A stretch of DNA of 64,000 nt, from contig NZ_JAARLY010000001.1 in NCBI RefSeq assembly GCF_011759385.1, forward strand, positions 372,001 to 436,000. Direction: 5' to 3'. Within the stretch, counting starts at the first letter, position 1, and each line of letters opens with the position of its first letter. Shown here piece after piece: positions 55,703 to 64,000 of this stretch. The DNA is from Oleiagrimonas sp. C23AA. Its GTDB lineage: Bacteria > Pseudomonadota > Gammaproteobacteria > Xanthomonadales > Rhodanobacteraceae. The translations under genes were made by a program, and so were the position numbers. Under the pieces are notes generated by a model that saw only the letters and a list, made by a program, of their open reading frames with translations, ran no database searches and had not been told where the DNA came from.

Positions 55703-57139
55703 ATGAGCGAAGTCGAAAGCAGCAAGCCGCAGACGCGCTTGCACGCCCAACTGGTTGCCATCCACGAAAGGCTGGACCAGCTGGCCGAACTGGAGGAAGC
55801 CGCGCGCGAGGCGCCGCTTCCCATCGCAAAGCAGGCGCTTCGCGCCGAATGGCAGGGTGACCTGCAAAAGCGTCTGGATGCGCTGCATCCGGCGGACATT
55901 GCCTACGTTCTGGAGTCGCTTCCGCTCAATGCGCGCCTGAAGGTCTGGCAGCGCGTGCGGGCCGAGCGTGACGGCGACATTCTGCTGGAAGTGTCCGACG
56001 CGGTCCGTGAATCACTGATCGCCGACATGGACGATCACGAGATTCTGGCCGCCGTCGAGCCGCTGGACGCCGATGAACTGGCCGACCTGGTCGATGATCT
56101 GCCGACCGAGGTGTTGCCCGAGCTGATGGCCAGCCTCGATGCGCAGCAGCGTGAGCGCGTGCAGTCGGCGCTGTCCTACGCGGAGGATCGGGTCGGTGCG
56201 CTGATGGACTTCGAGATGGTGACGATCCGCGAGGATGTCACGCTTGAAGTGGTGCTGCGCTACCTGCGTCGTTTTGACGAGCTTCCCGAGCAGACCGACA
56301 AGCTGTTCGTGGTCAATCTGGAAGGCGTGCTTACCGGTGTACTGCCGCTGCGCCAGTTGCTGGTGCACTCACCCGACTACCGCGTCGGCGAGGTCATGGC
56401 GCGTGACGTCAACACCTTCGCGCCCAGTGATGATGCCTACGAGGCGGCGCAGGCGTTCGAACGCTACGACCTGATTTCGGCCCCCGTGGTGGACAGCCAG
56501 CATCGCCTGATCGGACGCCTGACCATTGAGGCGATGGTCGACCTGATCCGCGAAGAGGGCGAGGCCGAACGTCTGGGCCGGGCCGGCCTGCGCGAGGAAG
56601 AAGACATCTTCGCCTCGGTTTGGAAGTCGGTGCGCAATCGCTGGGCGTGGCTGGCCATCAATCTGGTCACGGCATTCCTGGCCTCGCGCGTGATCGGCCT
56701 GTTCGAGGGTGCCATCGAACAACTGGTGGCGCTGGCCACGCTGATGCCTATTGTCGCCAGCATCGGCGGCAGTTCCGGCAATCAGACCATCATCATGATT
56801 GTGCGCGCGCTGGCGCTGGAGCAGATTTCCCCGTCCAGCATGATGCGCCTGTGGCGCAAGGAAATGGGCGTGTCGCTGATCAACGGCCTGATCTGGGGCT
56901 CGGTAATCGGCCTGGTCGCCATCGTGCTTTATCACAACGTGGCGCTGGGCCTGGTAATGACGGCAGCGATGACGCTCAACCTGCTGCTGTCGGCGTTCAT
57001 GGGCGTGGCCATTCCCATCACCATGATGCGCCTGGGCCGTGACCCGGCACTGGGCTCGAACATCTTCCTTACCTTCATGACCGACAGCGGCGGCTTTTTC
57101 ATCTTCCTGGGACTGGCCTCGCTGTTCCTGTTGCATTAA
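55703..57139 (+). CDS. mgtE: Magnesium transporter MgtE
   Basis: The 478-residue protein has the MgtE N-domain superhelix (ELEEAAREAPLPIAKQALR...VRAERDGDILLEVSD), a CBS pair (about 145-260) and a five-helix channel starting near residue 305 (WAWLAINLVTAFLASRVIGLFEGAIEQLVALATLMPIVASIGGSSGNQ). The GGSSGNQ loop is characteristic of the Mg2+ pore. It mediates Mg2+ influx gated by cytoplasmic Mg2+. It is placed between ispF and truD, which are adjacent in many relatives. Expression is probably controlled by the leader and hairpin upstream. Confidence 0.93.
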   Translation: MSEVESSKPQTRLHAQLVAIHERLDQLAELEEAAREAPLPIAKQALRAEWQGDLQKRLDALHPADIAYVLESLPLNARLKVWQRVRAERDGDILLEVSDAVRESLIADMDDHEILAAVEPLDADELADLVDDLPTEVLPELMASLDAQQRERVQSALSYAEDRVGALMDFEMVTIREDVTLEVVLRYLRRFDELPEQTDKLFVVNLEGVLTGVLPLRQLLVHSPDYRVGEVMARDVNTFAPSDDAYEAAQAFERYDLISAPVVDSQHRLIGRLTIEAMVDLIREEGEAERLGRAGLREEEDIFASVWKSVRNRWAWLAINLVTAFLASRVIGLFEGAIEQLVALATLMPIVASIGGSSGNQTIIMIVRALALEQISPSSMMRLWRKEMGVSLINGLIWGSVIGLVAIVLYHNVALGLVMTAAMTLNLLLSAFMGVAIPITMMRLGRDPALGSNIFLTFMTDSGGFFIFLGLASLFLLH

Positions 57140-57189
57140 AGGCGCGGTCTCGGCCCGCCGTATCGTTTTCTCCCATCTTTGTTGTTGCC

Positions 57190-58206
57190 ATGACCCAAGC
57201 CATCGAACAGCTCGCCTACGCCCATGGTGGTCCGCCGCTTGAGGCCCAACTGCGCGCCACACCGGAAGACTTCATTGTCGAGGAGTGCCTGGGCTTCGGC
57301 GCCGATGGCGAGGGCGAGCACGCACTGCTGGAAGTGACCAAGCGCGGACACAACACCGACTGGATTGCCCGCGAGCTGGCGCGTTTTGCCGACGTGTCGC
57401 CGGTGGGTGTGGGCTACGCCGGTCTCAAGGATCGCCATGCGGTCACCACGCAAGCGTTTACCGTGCAACTGCCGGGCAAGGCCGATCCGGACTGGGTGCA
57501 GTTTCCCCACGCCAAGGTCACATCGCTGGGTCGGCATCGGCGCAAGCTCAAGCGCGGCGCGTTGACCGGTAACCGTTTCGTGCTGACGCTGCGCGAGGTT
57601 CAGGGCCAACGCGAGGCGGCCGAGGCGGTGCTGGCGGCCATCGTCGAACATGGCGTGCCCAATTATTACGGAGAGCAGCGTTTTGGTCGCAAAGGCGGCA
57701 ACGTGGCCCGTGCCGAAGCCATGTTCGAGGGCCGGCGCGTGGACCGCAAGACGCGCTCGCTGCTGTTGTCGGCCGCTCGCTCGCATCTGTTCAATGCGGT
57801 GCTGGACCGGCGCGTCAGTGACGGTACCTGGAACCAGGCGCTGGCTGGCGAGATCTGGGCGCTGGCCGGCTCGCGTTCGTGGTTCGGGCCGGAGGCCTAT
57901 GACGATACCCTGGCCGAGCGCCTGGCCCGTGGCGACATCCATCCGTCCGGCATGTTGTGGGGGCGTGGCCAGCTGCCGACGACCGAGGCCGCGCGCGAGA
58001 TCGAGCAGGCCATCGCCGACCAACACACGGTGCTTACGGCCGGGCTCGAGGCGGCGGGAATGGATCAGGATCGCCGGCCGCTGCGACTGATGCCGTCGGA
58101 GTTGGCCTGGCAATGGCTGGACGACACCTCGCTGGAGGTCGGTTTTCGCCTACCTCCGGGCGCCTACGCCACGGTGGTCATGCGTGAGTTGATGGGTTCG
58201 GCGTGA
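57190..58206 (+). CDS. truD: tRNA pseudouridine(13) synthase TruD
   Basis: The 338-residue protein starts MTQAIEQLAYAHGGPPLEA and contains the TruD catalytic signature GYAGLKDRHAVTTQAFTV with the nucleophilic Asp, and NYYGEQRFGRKGGNV. It isomerises U13 in tRNA-Glu. It closes the ispD-ispF-truD segment, 50 bases after mgtE. surE and pcm, the usual next genes, are not found; the following 430 bases hold no gene. Confidence 0.93.
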   Translation: MTQAIEQLAYAHGGPPLEAQLRATPEDFIVEECLGFGADGEGEHALLEVTKRGHNTDWIARELARFADVSPVGVGYAGLKDRHAVTTQAFTVQLPGKADPDWVQFPHAKVTSLGRHRRKLKRGALTGNRFVLTLREVQGQREAAEAVLAAIVEHGVPNYYGEQRFGRKGGNVARAEAMFEGRRVDRKTRSLLLSAARSHLFNAVLDRRVSDGTWNQALAGEIWALAGSRSWFGPEAYDDTLAERLARGDIHPSGMLWGRGQLPTTEAAREIEQAIADQHTVLTAGLEAAGMDQDRRPLRLMPSELAWQWLDDTSLEVGFRLPPGAYATVVMRELMGSA

Positions 58207-58636
58207 GCCGCTGGCCGGGCGCCGATCTGCCCGGTTTTCAGCACCGCCGAGCAGTGAGCATCGGCCACCCCGGATATCGACCCCGAACTTCGCCAAGTGG
58301 CAATGCAGCGCGCCGGCAAGCGCGCGGCAGCAAGGCTTGATGCCTCCCGCACTGAATCAGTACACGCTTTTCTCATCCCATGCAGCTATTCATATGTAAG
58401 TGTTAACCTACAAAGATTCACGGATTCCTCTGACGGACCAGGTTGCCTCACAGTAGTCACTTGCATCGCATGCCGCCCACTTTTTCGCCGTCCCGGGAAC
58501 CCTCCATAATCGTGCAGGGGGAAATCCATGGCGGAAGTGCCTGCGTCAGTGAACGCCATTTCCGGGTGTGTGGCTACGGACAGGCCATACGGCATGCGCC
58601 TACCGTTGGGTTGGAGTGTTAGGGAGGATCGCTCGC
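58207..58636 (+). other. Gene-free 430-base spacer before the response regulator
   Basis: No protein family or RNA motif is recognised here. A 43-codon frame from ATG 58528 (behind AGGGGG) overlaps the regulator start out of frame and is probably noise. AT-rich patches (58388-58425, with ATATGTAAGTGTTAAC) could hold a promoter. The usual surE gene after truD is missing, so this may be a recombination junction. Confidence 0.4.
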
Positions 58637-59293
58637 ATGATCAGTGTCGTACTGATTGACGACCATGAGCTGGTGCGTACCGGCTTTAAGATGATTCTTG
58701 ATCAGCAGCCGGATATGCGCGTGCTGGGGGAGGCGGGCACCGCAGAGGACGGCTTGCGTCTGATTCGCGGTCGTAAGCCGGACGTGGCCCTGGTTGACGT
58801 GCATATGCCGGGGATGAGTGGCGTGGAACTGACCGAGCGAGTGGTCCGCGCCAAGCTGCGCACGCAGATCGTGATTCTTACGGTGGTCGAGGACGCGCGG
58901 TTTCCCAAGCGCCTGCTTGATGCCGGGGCCCTGGGGTACCTTACCAAGGGATGCTCGGCCGACGAGCTGCTGGCAGCCATCCGGCAGGTGGCCGGAAAGC
59001 GTCGCTATCTGGCACCGGCGGTGGCGCAGCAGCTGGCACTGGCCACGCTTGACGGAGAGGGCTCACCGTTCGACTCGCTGTCCAGTCGCGAGCTGGAGGT
59101 GGCCATGATGCTGGTGCGCGCCAAGCCGCTCAAGGACATTGCCGTCCATCTCAACCTCAGCCCCAAGACCATCTCCACCTACAAGCAGCGATTGCTGGAC
59201 AAACTGGAGGTCGAGCATGTGTTGGGCTTGGCTCACCTGATGACCGTGCATGGACTGCTGGACGCTGGCAGTAGTCATTCAGTCGGCGTGTGA
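58637..59293 (+). CDS. GacA/UvrY-type LuxR-family response regulator
   Basis: ATG 58637 follows GGGAGG and gives 218 residues. The receiver has Asp8-Asp9 (LIDDHEL), phosphoacceptor Asp54 (LVDVHMPG) and the Lys in GYLTKGC. A LuxR helix-turn-helix ends the protein (LSSRELEVAMMLVRAKPLKDIAVHLNLSPKTISTYKQRLLDKL). LILDQQPD and the NLSPKTISTYK phrase are close to GacA/UvrY, which control small RNAs of the Csr/Rsm system through BarA/GacS. The partner kinase is not in the window. Confidence 0.87.
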   Translation: MISVVLIDDHELVRTGFKMILDQQPDMRVLGEAGTAEDGLRLIRGRKPDVALVDVHMPGMSGVELTERVVRAKLRTQIVILTVVEDARFPKRLLDAGALGYLTKGCSADELLAAIRQVAGKRRYLAPAVAQQLALATLDGEGSPFDSLSSRELEVAMMLVRAKPLKDIAVHLNLSPKTISTYKQRLLDKLEVEHVLGLAHLMTVHGLLDAGSSHSVGV

Positions 59294-59590
59294 TCGCTGG
59301 CGCTGGCTTGCCTGGTCCTGATGGGACCATTGGGCAGGCCGACTGGCCAGGGGCCAGGTGTCCTCTGACCACGTGGGCTGGCCCTCACCTGCGCCGCCTC
59401 GGCGATGCTTGGCTTGCACCAGGCGTCGTCTGGTGTACGCGGGTCGATTGCCGTGCCATCAGGCCTATCGATCAGAAGTGCCGTGCCGGATGTGCGGCGG
59501 TTTCAGCGCAGAATGCTTTCCGGCTCGGATTGCCCCTTTCACGGCTCATGGTGGGCTGTGAACGACGTGCTGTAAGCCAAGGAGAGCCCT

Positions 59591-59947
59591 ATGCGTATTG
59601 CCATCCGTAACCTTGCCGTATCGTTTTTTTTCGTATGTGTCATGCCTGTGGTGCCGCTACAGGCCCAGACCCAGGTTGCCTCGCCGAAGGTACCAGCGGC
59701 TGCAGGTTCGAGCGCTGGAGGGCTGATGCAGTCCGTAGTTGCTCGGGTGCACAAGAAGTTCATCAACAGTGATCAGGATCACGATGGCTTTCTCACCGAG
59801 CAGGAGGCCAAGCGTGGGCATATGAGCTTCACCGTGCGTCATTTCCAGCGTATCGACACCCGTCATACCGGGCATGTCAGCGAACGACAGATAGAGAATT
59901 ACATGATCCGGCGTATGACCGGACACGGTAACGGCGTCGGCGCCTGA
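59591..59947 (+). CDS. Small secreted EF-hand protein
   Basis: ATG 59591 follows AGGAGAG. The 118-residue protein has a signal peptide (to about VPLQAQ) and one canonical calcium loop, DQDHDGFLTEQEA, with Asp at positions 1, 3, 5 and Glu at 12. A second loop DTRHTGHVSERQI is degenerate. The rest is Arg/His-rich. It may bind Ca2+ in the periplasm or outside the cell. Neighbouring genes do not identify a partner. Confidence 0.8.
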   Translation: MRIAIRNLAVSFFFVCVMPVVPLQAQTQVASPKVPAAAGSSAGGLMQSVVARVHKKFINSDQDHDGFLTEQEAKRGHMSFTVRHFQRIDTRHTGHVSERQIENYMIRRMTGHGNGVGA

Positions 59948-60032
59948 GCCGTCCGCGCTGGCCCGTAGTGAGGTCACGGGTATGACGCGTTAGCGTCTGG
60001 CAGGCAGCAAAGCCGATAACGCCAAAGTAAAA

Positions 60033-60064
60033 GCCCCGGCAGCCAGGGGAGGAGCTGCCGGGGC
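60033..60064 (+). terminator. Terminator-like hairpin after the EF-hand gene
   Basis: GCCCCGGCAGC (60033-60043) pairs perfectly with GCTGCCGGGGC (60054-60064) over 11 bases around a 10-nt loop, followed by CTTGTC. The poor T-run makes termination efficiency uncertain. Confidence 0.65.
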
Positions 60065-60306
60065 CTTGTCGGGCCGGTGATCATGGGGGAGGGAGAGGGA
60101 TGACCGGCCCCTCGATGAGCGCCTTGCAGGGCCACTCATCTTTGGTCGCCTCACGGCGATTCGTTACATTGGAGTGCCGCGACGGGCAAAAAGTTCGCCC
60201 ATGCGAGAGCGTATTCAGTGGCCGTTCGTCTTGGCGACGGGAACACCTTGTCCGCACCCCATGGGCGCCCTTTTCTTACGAAATGGAAAGGTTCGTCCAG
60301 TATCAC

Positions 60307-60333
60307 TCAAGTAACTGAGTGAAAAGCCGATAT
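60307..60333 (+). promoter_or_regulatory. Sigma-28 (FliA) type promoter for the chemoreceptor pair
   Basis: TCAAGTAA (60307-60314), an 11-base spacer and GCCGATAT (60326-60333) match the flagellar sigma-28 consensus TAAAGTTT-N11-GCCGATAA. It lies 60 bases before the MCP ATG at 60393. The two chemoreceptors should then be made with late flagellar genes. Confidence 0.75.
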
Positions 60334-60392
60334 TCCTGACACAAGGATCGTTGTGGTCTGTCCACGACGGGTGCGTTCAGGAGGTAGGCATC

Positions 60393-62096
60393 ATGAGTAT
60401 GCGCGGGCAGTTGTGGCTGATACTGGGCATCATTGTGTTGGGCATGCTGGGATTGAGCATGGTCGGTGCCTGGCACACGCGAAATCTTCTGCTCGAGGAA
60501 CGCCGGTCGTCGCTGCAATATGAGATCGAGACAGCAAGCTCTCTGATCAAGAGTGAATACGCCCAGGTCCAGGCCGGCAAGATCACCGAGGCCCAGGGCA
60601 AGCAGCGGGCACTGGATCAGATCCGGACCCTGCGCTGGGACAAGGGGTTTGGTTACGTATTCATTTTCAACAGTACTCCCGTGATGCTGATGCACCCGGT
60701 CAAGCCACAGCTGGTCGGTCAGAACGTCGGTGAGAGCAAGGACCCGGATGGCAAGCTGCTGTTCCAGGAAATGGTCAAGATGGGCCAGCAGCATGGCAGT
60801 GGTTTCGTCGACTACAAGTGGCCCAAGCCAGGCGCGGAAAAGCCGCAGCCGAAAATCAGCTATGTCGAGCACTTCCAGCCATGGGACTGGTTTGTGGGCT
60901 CGGGCGTCTACGTGGAAGACGTCAACGCCAGCTTTTACAAGTCCCTATGGCGACATCTCACAGCGGCCGCCATCTTTGGTGCCGTGGTGCTGTCCATTGT
61001 GGCCTGGATCATGCGCCGCATTCGCCGTCAGATGGGTGCCGAACCGGCCACGGCGGTAGCACTGGCGCAGCGTGTGGCCGGTGGTCATCTGGAACGTTAC
61101 GACGGGCCGGCTCCTCACCAGGGTAGTGTGATGGCGGCGCTGGTGCAGATGCAGCAACGTCTGGTGGAGGTGGTCAGCGTGGTGCGCTCAGGTTCGGAGA
61201 ACGTCTCCGAAGCGGCCAAGCAGATCGCCCAGGGTAACGACGATCTTTCGCAGCGAACCCAGCACCAGGCTTCCAGCCTTGAGCAGACGGCCGCTTCGAT
61301 GGAGGAGATGACCTCCACTGTCAAGCACAACGCCGAGAACGCCGGGCTGGCCCGCCAGCTCTCGCAAAGTGCGAGTGCACAGGCCGAAGCCGGTGGCAGT
61401 GTCATGGGCGAGGCCATGCAGGCCATGCAGGCCATTGGCGAATCGAGCAAGCGCATCAACGACATTGTCACGCTGATCAATGAGGTCGCTTTTCAGACCA
61501 ACCTTCTGGCATTGAATGCTGCTGTTGAATCGGCACGAGCAGGTGAGCACGGCCGGGGGTTCGCGGTGGTGGCGTCGGAAGTGCGCCAGTTGGCCCAGCG
61601 CACCGCGGTGGCGGCCAAGGACATCGGGGCGCTGATCAAGGAGAGTTCGCAGCGCATCGAGGCCGGTTCGGGCCTGGTCAGCCGCTCCGGCGCCATGCTG
61701 GATGAAATCGTCGGCAGTGTCCGTCGCGTGACCGACATCGTTGCCGAGATCGCAGCCGCCAGTGAAGAGCAGTCCGATGGCATCAACCAGGTCAATACCG
61801 CTGTCACCAGCATGGACGAGGCCACGCAGCAGAACGCAGCACTGGTCGAGCAGGCCGCGGCCGCCAGCCGGGCAATGCAGGAGCAGGCGGACGAGCTGAT
61901 GCACGAGATGGCGTTCTTCCATTTACCGGATGATTCGGCCCGGCTCTCGTCGGCGCCGGTAGCACCCACACCCAGCACAATTGCACATGTCCAAAAAGCT
62001 GCGCCGAAGCGTGTGTTCAAGCCGTCGGATAGTCGCGAGTTGTCCACCGCCGAGTCTCTTGCCACGGCAACGTCTTCGCAGTGGGAAGAGTTCTGA
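60393..62096 (+). CDS. Methyl-accepting chemotaxis protein with single Cache domain
   Basis: ATG 60393 follows AGGAGG and gives 567 residues. Two membrane helices bracket a periplasmic sCache_2 domain (about 35-185, with [17 protein letters not shown] and [14 protein letters not shown]). A HAMP-like segment follows, then a cytoplasmic coiled coil with the signalling tip [40 protein letters not shown]. It passes ligand signals to CheA/CheW. The ligand is probably a small organic acid, from family habit only. The C-terminal NWETF-type pentapeptide is replaced by SQWEEF, which may bind CheR. Confidence 0.92.
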   Translation: MSMRGQLWLILGIIVLGMLGLSMVGAWHTRNLLLEERRSSLQYEIETASSLIKSEYAQVQAGKITEAQGKQRALDQIRTLRWDKGFGYVFIFNSTPVMLMHPVKPQLVGQNVGESKDPDGKLLFQEMVKMGQQHGSGFVDYKWPKPGAEKPQPKISYVEHFQPWDWFVGSGVYVEDVNASFYKSLWRHLTAAAIFGAVVLSIVAWIMRRIRRQMGAEPATAVALAQRVAGGHLERYDGPAPHQGSVMAALVQMQQRLVEVVSVVRSGSENVSEAAKQIAQGNDDLSQRTQHQASSLEQTAASMEEMTSTVKHNAENAGLARQLSQSASAQAEAGGSVMGEAMQAMQAIGESSKRINDIVTLINEVAFQTNLLALNAAVESARAGEHGRGFAVVASEVRQLAQRTAVAAKDIGALIKESSQRIEAGSGLVSRSGAMLDEIVGSVRRVTDIVAEIAAASEEQSDGINQVNTAVTSMDEATQQNAALVEQAAAASRAMQEQADELMHEMAFFHLPDDSARLSSAPVAPTPSTIAHVQKAAPKRVFKPSDSRELSTAESLATATSSQWEEF

Positions 62097-62138
62097 TCGC
62101 GTTCCGGCGCGAAAGTGATCCTGTTTGGAGAGTCCCCC

Positions 62139-63698
62139 ATGTTTCATCGTTTCAAGATTGGCACGCGTCTGGGCGTGGCGTTCATGCTGCTTGTGGTCAT
62201 GCTGTTGGCTGCCAGCGCCGCCGGGTGGTATGGCATCAACCGGTTGCACACGCAGGCGCAGTACACATTGGCGCATGATGTGCGGCTGGCGCAGCTGGCC
62301 GGCGATGTGCGCATACAAGTGTTGACTGAGCGTCGGTATGAGAAGGACGTTTTCATCAACATGGGCAATGCTGCCAAGGTGGACGCCTATCACGCCAAAT
62401 GGGAAACCGCCCTGGCTGATCTGCACTCCGCTCTGAAAAAGATGGAGCCGTTGGCCGACGCGAAGACGGCGGCGAATATCAAGCAGATGAAAACGGCGCT
62501 GACCAGCTATGCCGGCGGCTTTGCCGCCACCTACAAAATGCTCAAGGCCGGGGCACTGCGCAATACGGCCGCCGCCAATACCGAATTCAGTCGCTACAAG
62601 GGCGCCGTGCACGATATGGAAGCGCGCTCGGAGGTGATCCGTGAGCATGCACAGGCTCAAGCCGATGCCGTGCCCGCCCAGCTTGAGCGTCAAATGCGTG
62701 CGACCGGATGGGCCTTGGCTGGTTTTTCCGGTGTGGCGGCGCTGCTGGCCATTGGTCTTGGCTTGTTCATTACCCGCGGTATCACCTTGCCGCTGCGCCG
62801 CGCCCTTCACGTGGCCAAGCGGGTGGCTTCGGGCGACCTGAGCCATCCAGATGAAGAGGTGCGGGGCGGCGATGAAACCGCCGAGCTGCTGCAGGCGCTG
62901 GGCCAGATGAACGTGTCGTTGAACACCATGGTGGCGACTTTGCAGACCACCAGCGTGTCGATCATGCAGGCCAGCGCAACGATTGCAGACGGCAATCAGG
63001 CGCTGTCAGAACGTACCCACCGGCAGGCCGCGGGTATTGAGCAAACGGCCGCCAGTATCGAGCAGATGACGGCCACTGTCTCCAATAATGATGGCCATGC
63101 GCGACAGGCATCGAGTCTGGCCAATACCGCCTTCCAGCGCGCCAACGAGGGGCACGGCGTTCTGGGCCAGGCCGTCGGCGCCATGGGTGAGATCGAGCAG
63201 GCCAGCCAGCGTATCGCGCAGATTGTCGAGGTGATTGACGACATTGCCTTCCAGACCAACCTGCTTGCGCTCAATGCTTCGGTGGAGGCGGCGCGTGCCG
63301 GCGAGCAGGGCAAGGGCTTTGCTGTGGTGGCCGGCGAGGTACGTACCCTGGCCGAGCGTTGTGCTGTGTCTTCGCGCGATATCCGCAGCCTGATCAAGAC
63401 CAGCGGGGAGAAGGTAACCACCGGCAATGAGTTGATGGAGCGGGCCCATCGAGCGCTGGCCAGCATCGTCGAGGAAATCCGGTCGGTGGATCAGACCATC
63501 GGTGAGGTGGCGCAGGCGACACGCGAGCAGTCGCAGGGTGTGGACCAGATCAATGCGGCCATCTCGCACATCGATTCCAGCGTGCAGGACAACGCTGCAC
63601 TGGTAGAACGCATGTCTTCCTCCAGCCAGGGCCTACGTGATCAGGCCGAGGCGTTGATGGCCCAGGTGCGGCGGTTCAAGCTCAAGGCCCATGCGTGA
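62139..63698 (+). CDS. Methyl-accepting chemotaxis protein with four-helix-bundle sensor
   Basis: ATG 62139 ([15 protein letters not shown]) follows TTTGGAGAG and gives 519 residues. A periplasmic four-helix-bundle ligand domain (about 32-190) lies between two membrane segments, then a HAMP domain ([22 protein letters not shown]) and a signalling domain with tip [42 protein letters not shown]. It is the second gene of the sigma-28 unit. No CheR-docking pentapeptide is seen at the end. The sensor resembles Tsr/Tar-like bundles, so the ligand could be an amino acid. Confidence 0.92.
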   Translation: MFHRFKIGTRLGVAFMLLVVMLLAASAAGWYGINRLHTQAQYTLAHDVRLAQLAGDVRIQVLTERRYEKDVFINMGNAAKVDAYHAKWETALADLHSALKKMEPLADAKTAANIKQMKTALTSYAGGFAATYKMLKAGALRNTAAANTEFSRYKGAVHDMEARSEVIREHAQAQADAVPAQLERQMRATGWALAGFSGVAALLAIGLGLFITRGITLPLRRALHVAKRVASGDLSHPDEEVRGGDETAELLQALGQMNVSLNTMVATLQTTSVSIMQASATIADGNQALSERTHRQAAGIEQTAASIEQMTATVSNNDGHARQASSLANTAFQRANEGHGVLGQAVGAMGEIEQASQRIAQIVEVIDDIAFQTNLLALNASVEAARAGEQGKGFAVVAGEVRTLAERCAVSSRDIRSLIKTSGEKVTTGNELMERAHRALASIVEEIRSVDQTIGEVAQATREQSQGVDQINAAISHIDSSVQDNAALVERMSSSSQGLRDQAEALMAQVRRFKLKAHA

Positions 63699-63713
63699 AC
63701 GTCTGCGGGGAAA

Positions 63714-63743
63714 GCAATGTCACTGTCTTGACAGTGACATTGC
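63714..63743. repeat. Perfect 14-bp inverted repeat before the SCPU gene
   Basis: GCAATGTCACTGTC (63714-63727) and GACAGTGACATTGC (63730-63743) are exact reverse complements around TT. There is no T-tract; the short spacing allows an operator role as well as a hairpin. It lies 15 bases after the chemoreceptor stop and 74 bases before the SCPU ATG. Confidence 0.65.
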
Positions 63744-63816
63744 AGGTGTTAGCTTCTAATTGCGCTTAGGGGAGCGCTTCTGTCAGAAGCATGCACGTTC
63801 GCAGGGAGCGGGGAAC

Positions 63817-64000
63817 ATGGTGCAAGTTAAAGGTGTTCGTATCTCGGTGCGCAGAGTGCGGGCCGCGATGTTGGCGAGTCTGTTTTCGATAGGCGTTGCG
63901 GTTTCGGGAGCGGTGTATGCAGCCACCTCTTCGACCACTTTTACCGTCAACGCTACCGTGCAGTCCAACTGCACGATTTCAGCCACCAACGTCGATTTTG
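63817..64000 (+). CDS. Spore-coat-U (SCPU) domain secreted pilin-like protein, N-terminus
   Basis: ATG 63817 follows GGGAGCGGGG and reads open for 61 codons to the window edge. A long signal peptide (about residues 14-36, LASLFSIGVAVSGAVYA) is followed by the typical SCPU start TFTVNATVQSNCTISATNVDF with its conserved Cys. Such proteins form Csu-type chaperone-usher pili, for which periplasmic chaperone and usher genes should follow outside the window. The gene is truncated by the window end. Confidence 0.8.
   Translation, partial: MVQVKGVRISVRRVRAAMLASLFSIGVAVSGAVYAATSSTTFTVNATVQSNCTISATNVDF

Larger units (their letters stand above)
59948..60392 (+). promoter_or_regulatory. Spacer with terminator and sigma-28 promoter before the chemoreceptors
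   Basis: This 445-base gene-free stretch contains a strong hairpin (60033-60064) after the EF-hand gene and a sigma-28-type promoter near its end (60307-60333). The middle (60070-60300) holds no gene that I recognise. Confidence 0.5.

Noticed and set aside
58528-58659. 43-codon frame with AGGGGG site before the response regulator
   Set aside because: It overlaps the regulator start out of frame and shows no conserved feature.

Overview
The window comes from a GC-rich gammaproteobacterium of the order Xanthomonadales, most likely Rhodanobacteraceae (Dyella, Rhodanobacter or Frateuria type). The evidence is the gene order pyrG-kdsA-eno-ftsB-ispD-ispF...truD, the Xanthomonas/Caulobacter-type TonB-dependent receptors, the xyl-box operators (TGGTAGCGCTAACA), the lexA-imuA pair and the paired aguA/aguB genes. 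The species is inferred from gene content only.

Region 1 (1-21,600) is a plant-polysaccharide utilisation locus. A hexuronate-type MFS transporter (minus strand, cut by the window edge) diverges from a TonB-dependent receptor, a GPH-family sugar symporter, a cytoplasmic GH43 and a mutarotase. Two LacI-type palindromes lie in the divergent spacer. A third, perfect xyl-box starts a second block: a long leader, a second large receptor, then SapC, JmjC/cupin-8, flavin-dependent halogenase and DUF6445 genes, and an exported GH9. An exported GH35-type enzyme and an exported GH43 follow behind their own tandem ACGTCT operator-like repeat. The likely flow is outer-membrane import, periplasmic trimming (GH9, GH35, GH43), inner-membrane symport and cytoplasmic cleavage plus mutarotation. 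The SapC/JmjC/halogenase/DUF6445 set has no proven role and is the most unusual part of the window.

Region 2 (21,600-38,960) is housekeeping: tRNA-Ala(CGC), rnd, a membrane-anchored TPR-like/SUMF1 protein, a fructosamine-kinase-like gene, rne divergent from rluC, a CPBP-like membrane protein with phhB, nfuA, two small cytochromes c, and an operon holding a BamE-like lipoprotein-type gene, aguA, a PEBP protein, aguB and a TraB-family gene. rpmJ (type B, 41 codons) follows.

Region 3 (38,960-49,900) is mostly minus strand: a LysR regulator, imuA and lexA with a GTAC-N4-GTAC operator and no imuB/dnaE2 nearby, an EAL phosphodiesterase, 3-hydroxyanthranilate dioxygenase, a cysteine-synthase-fold enzyme, parE, a secreted low-complexity protein, a DJ-1/PfpI protein and an aminopeptidase P.

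Region 4 (49,900-58,210) is the plus-strand pyrG-kdsA-eno-ftsB-ispD-ispF-mgtE-truD run. The mgtE leader has an 18-codon ORF and a hairpin over the mgtE ribosome-binding site, which suggests translational control.

Region 5 (58,210-64,000) holds a GacA/UvrY-type response regulator, a secreted EF-hand protein, two chemoreceptors behind a clear sigma-28 promoter, and the first 61 codons of a spore-coat-U (SCPU) pilin-like gene. No CRISPR array, insertion sequence, prophage or rRNA was seen.
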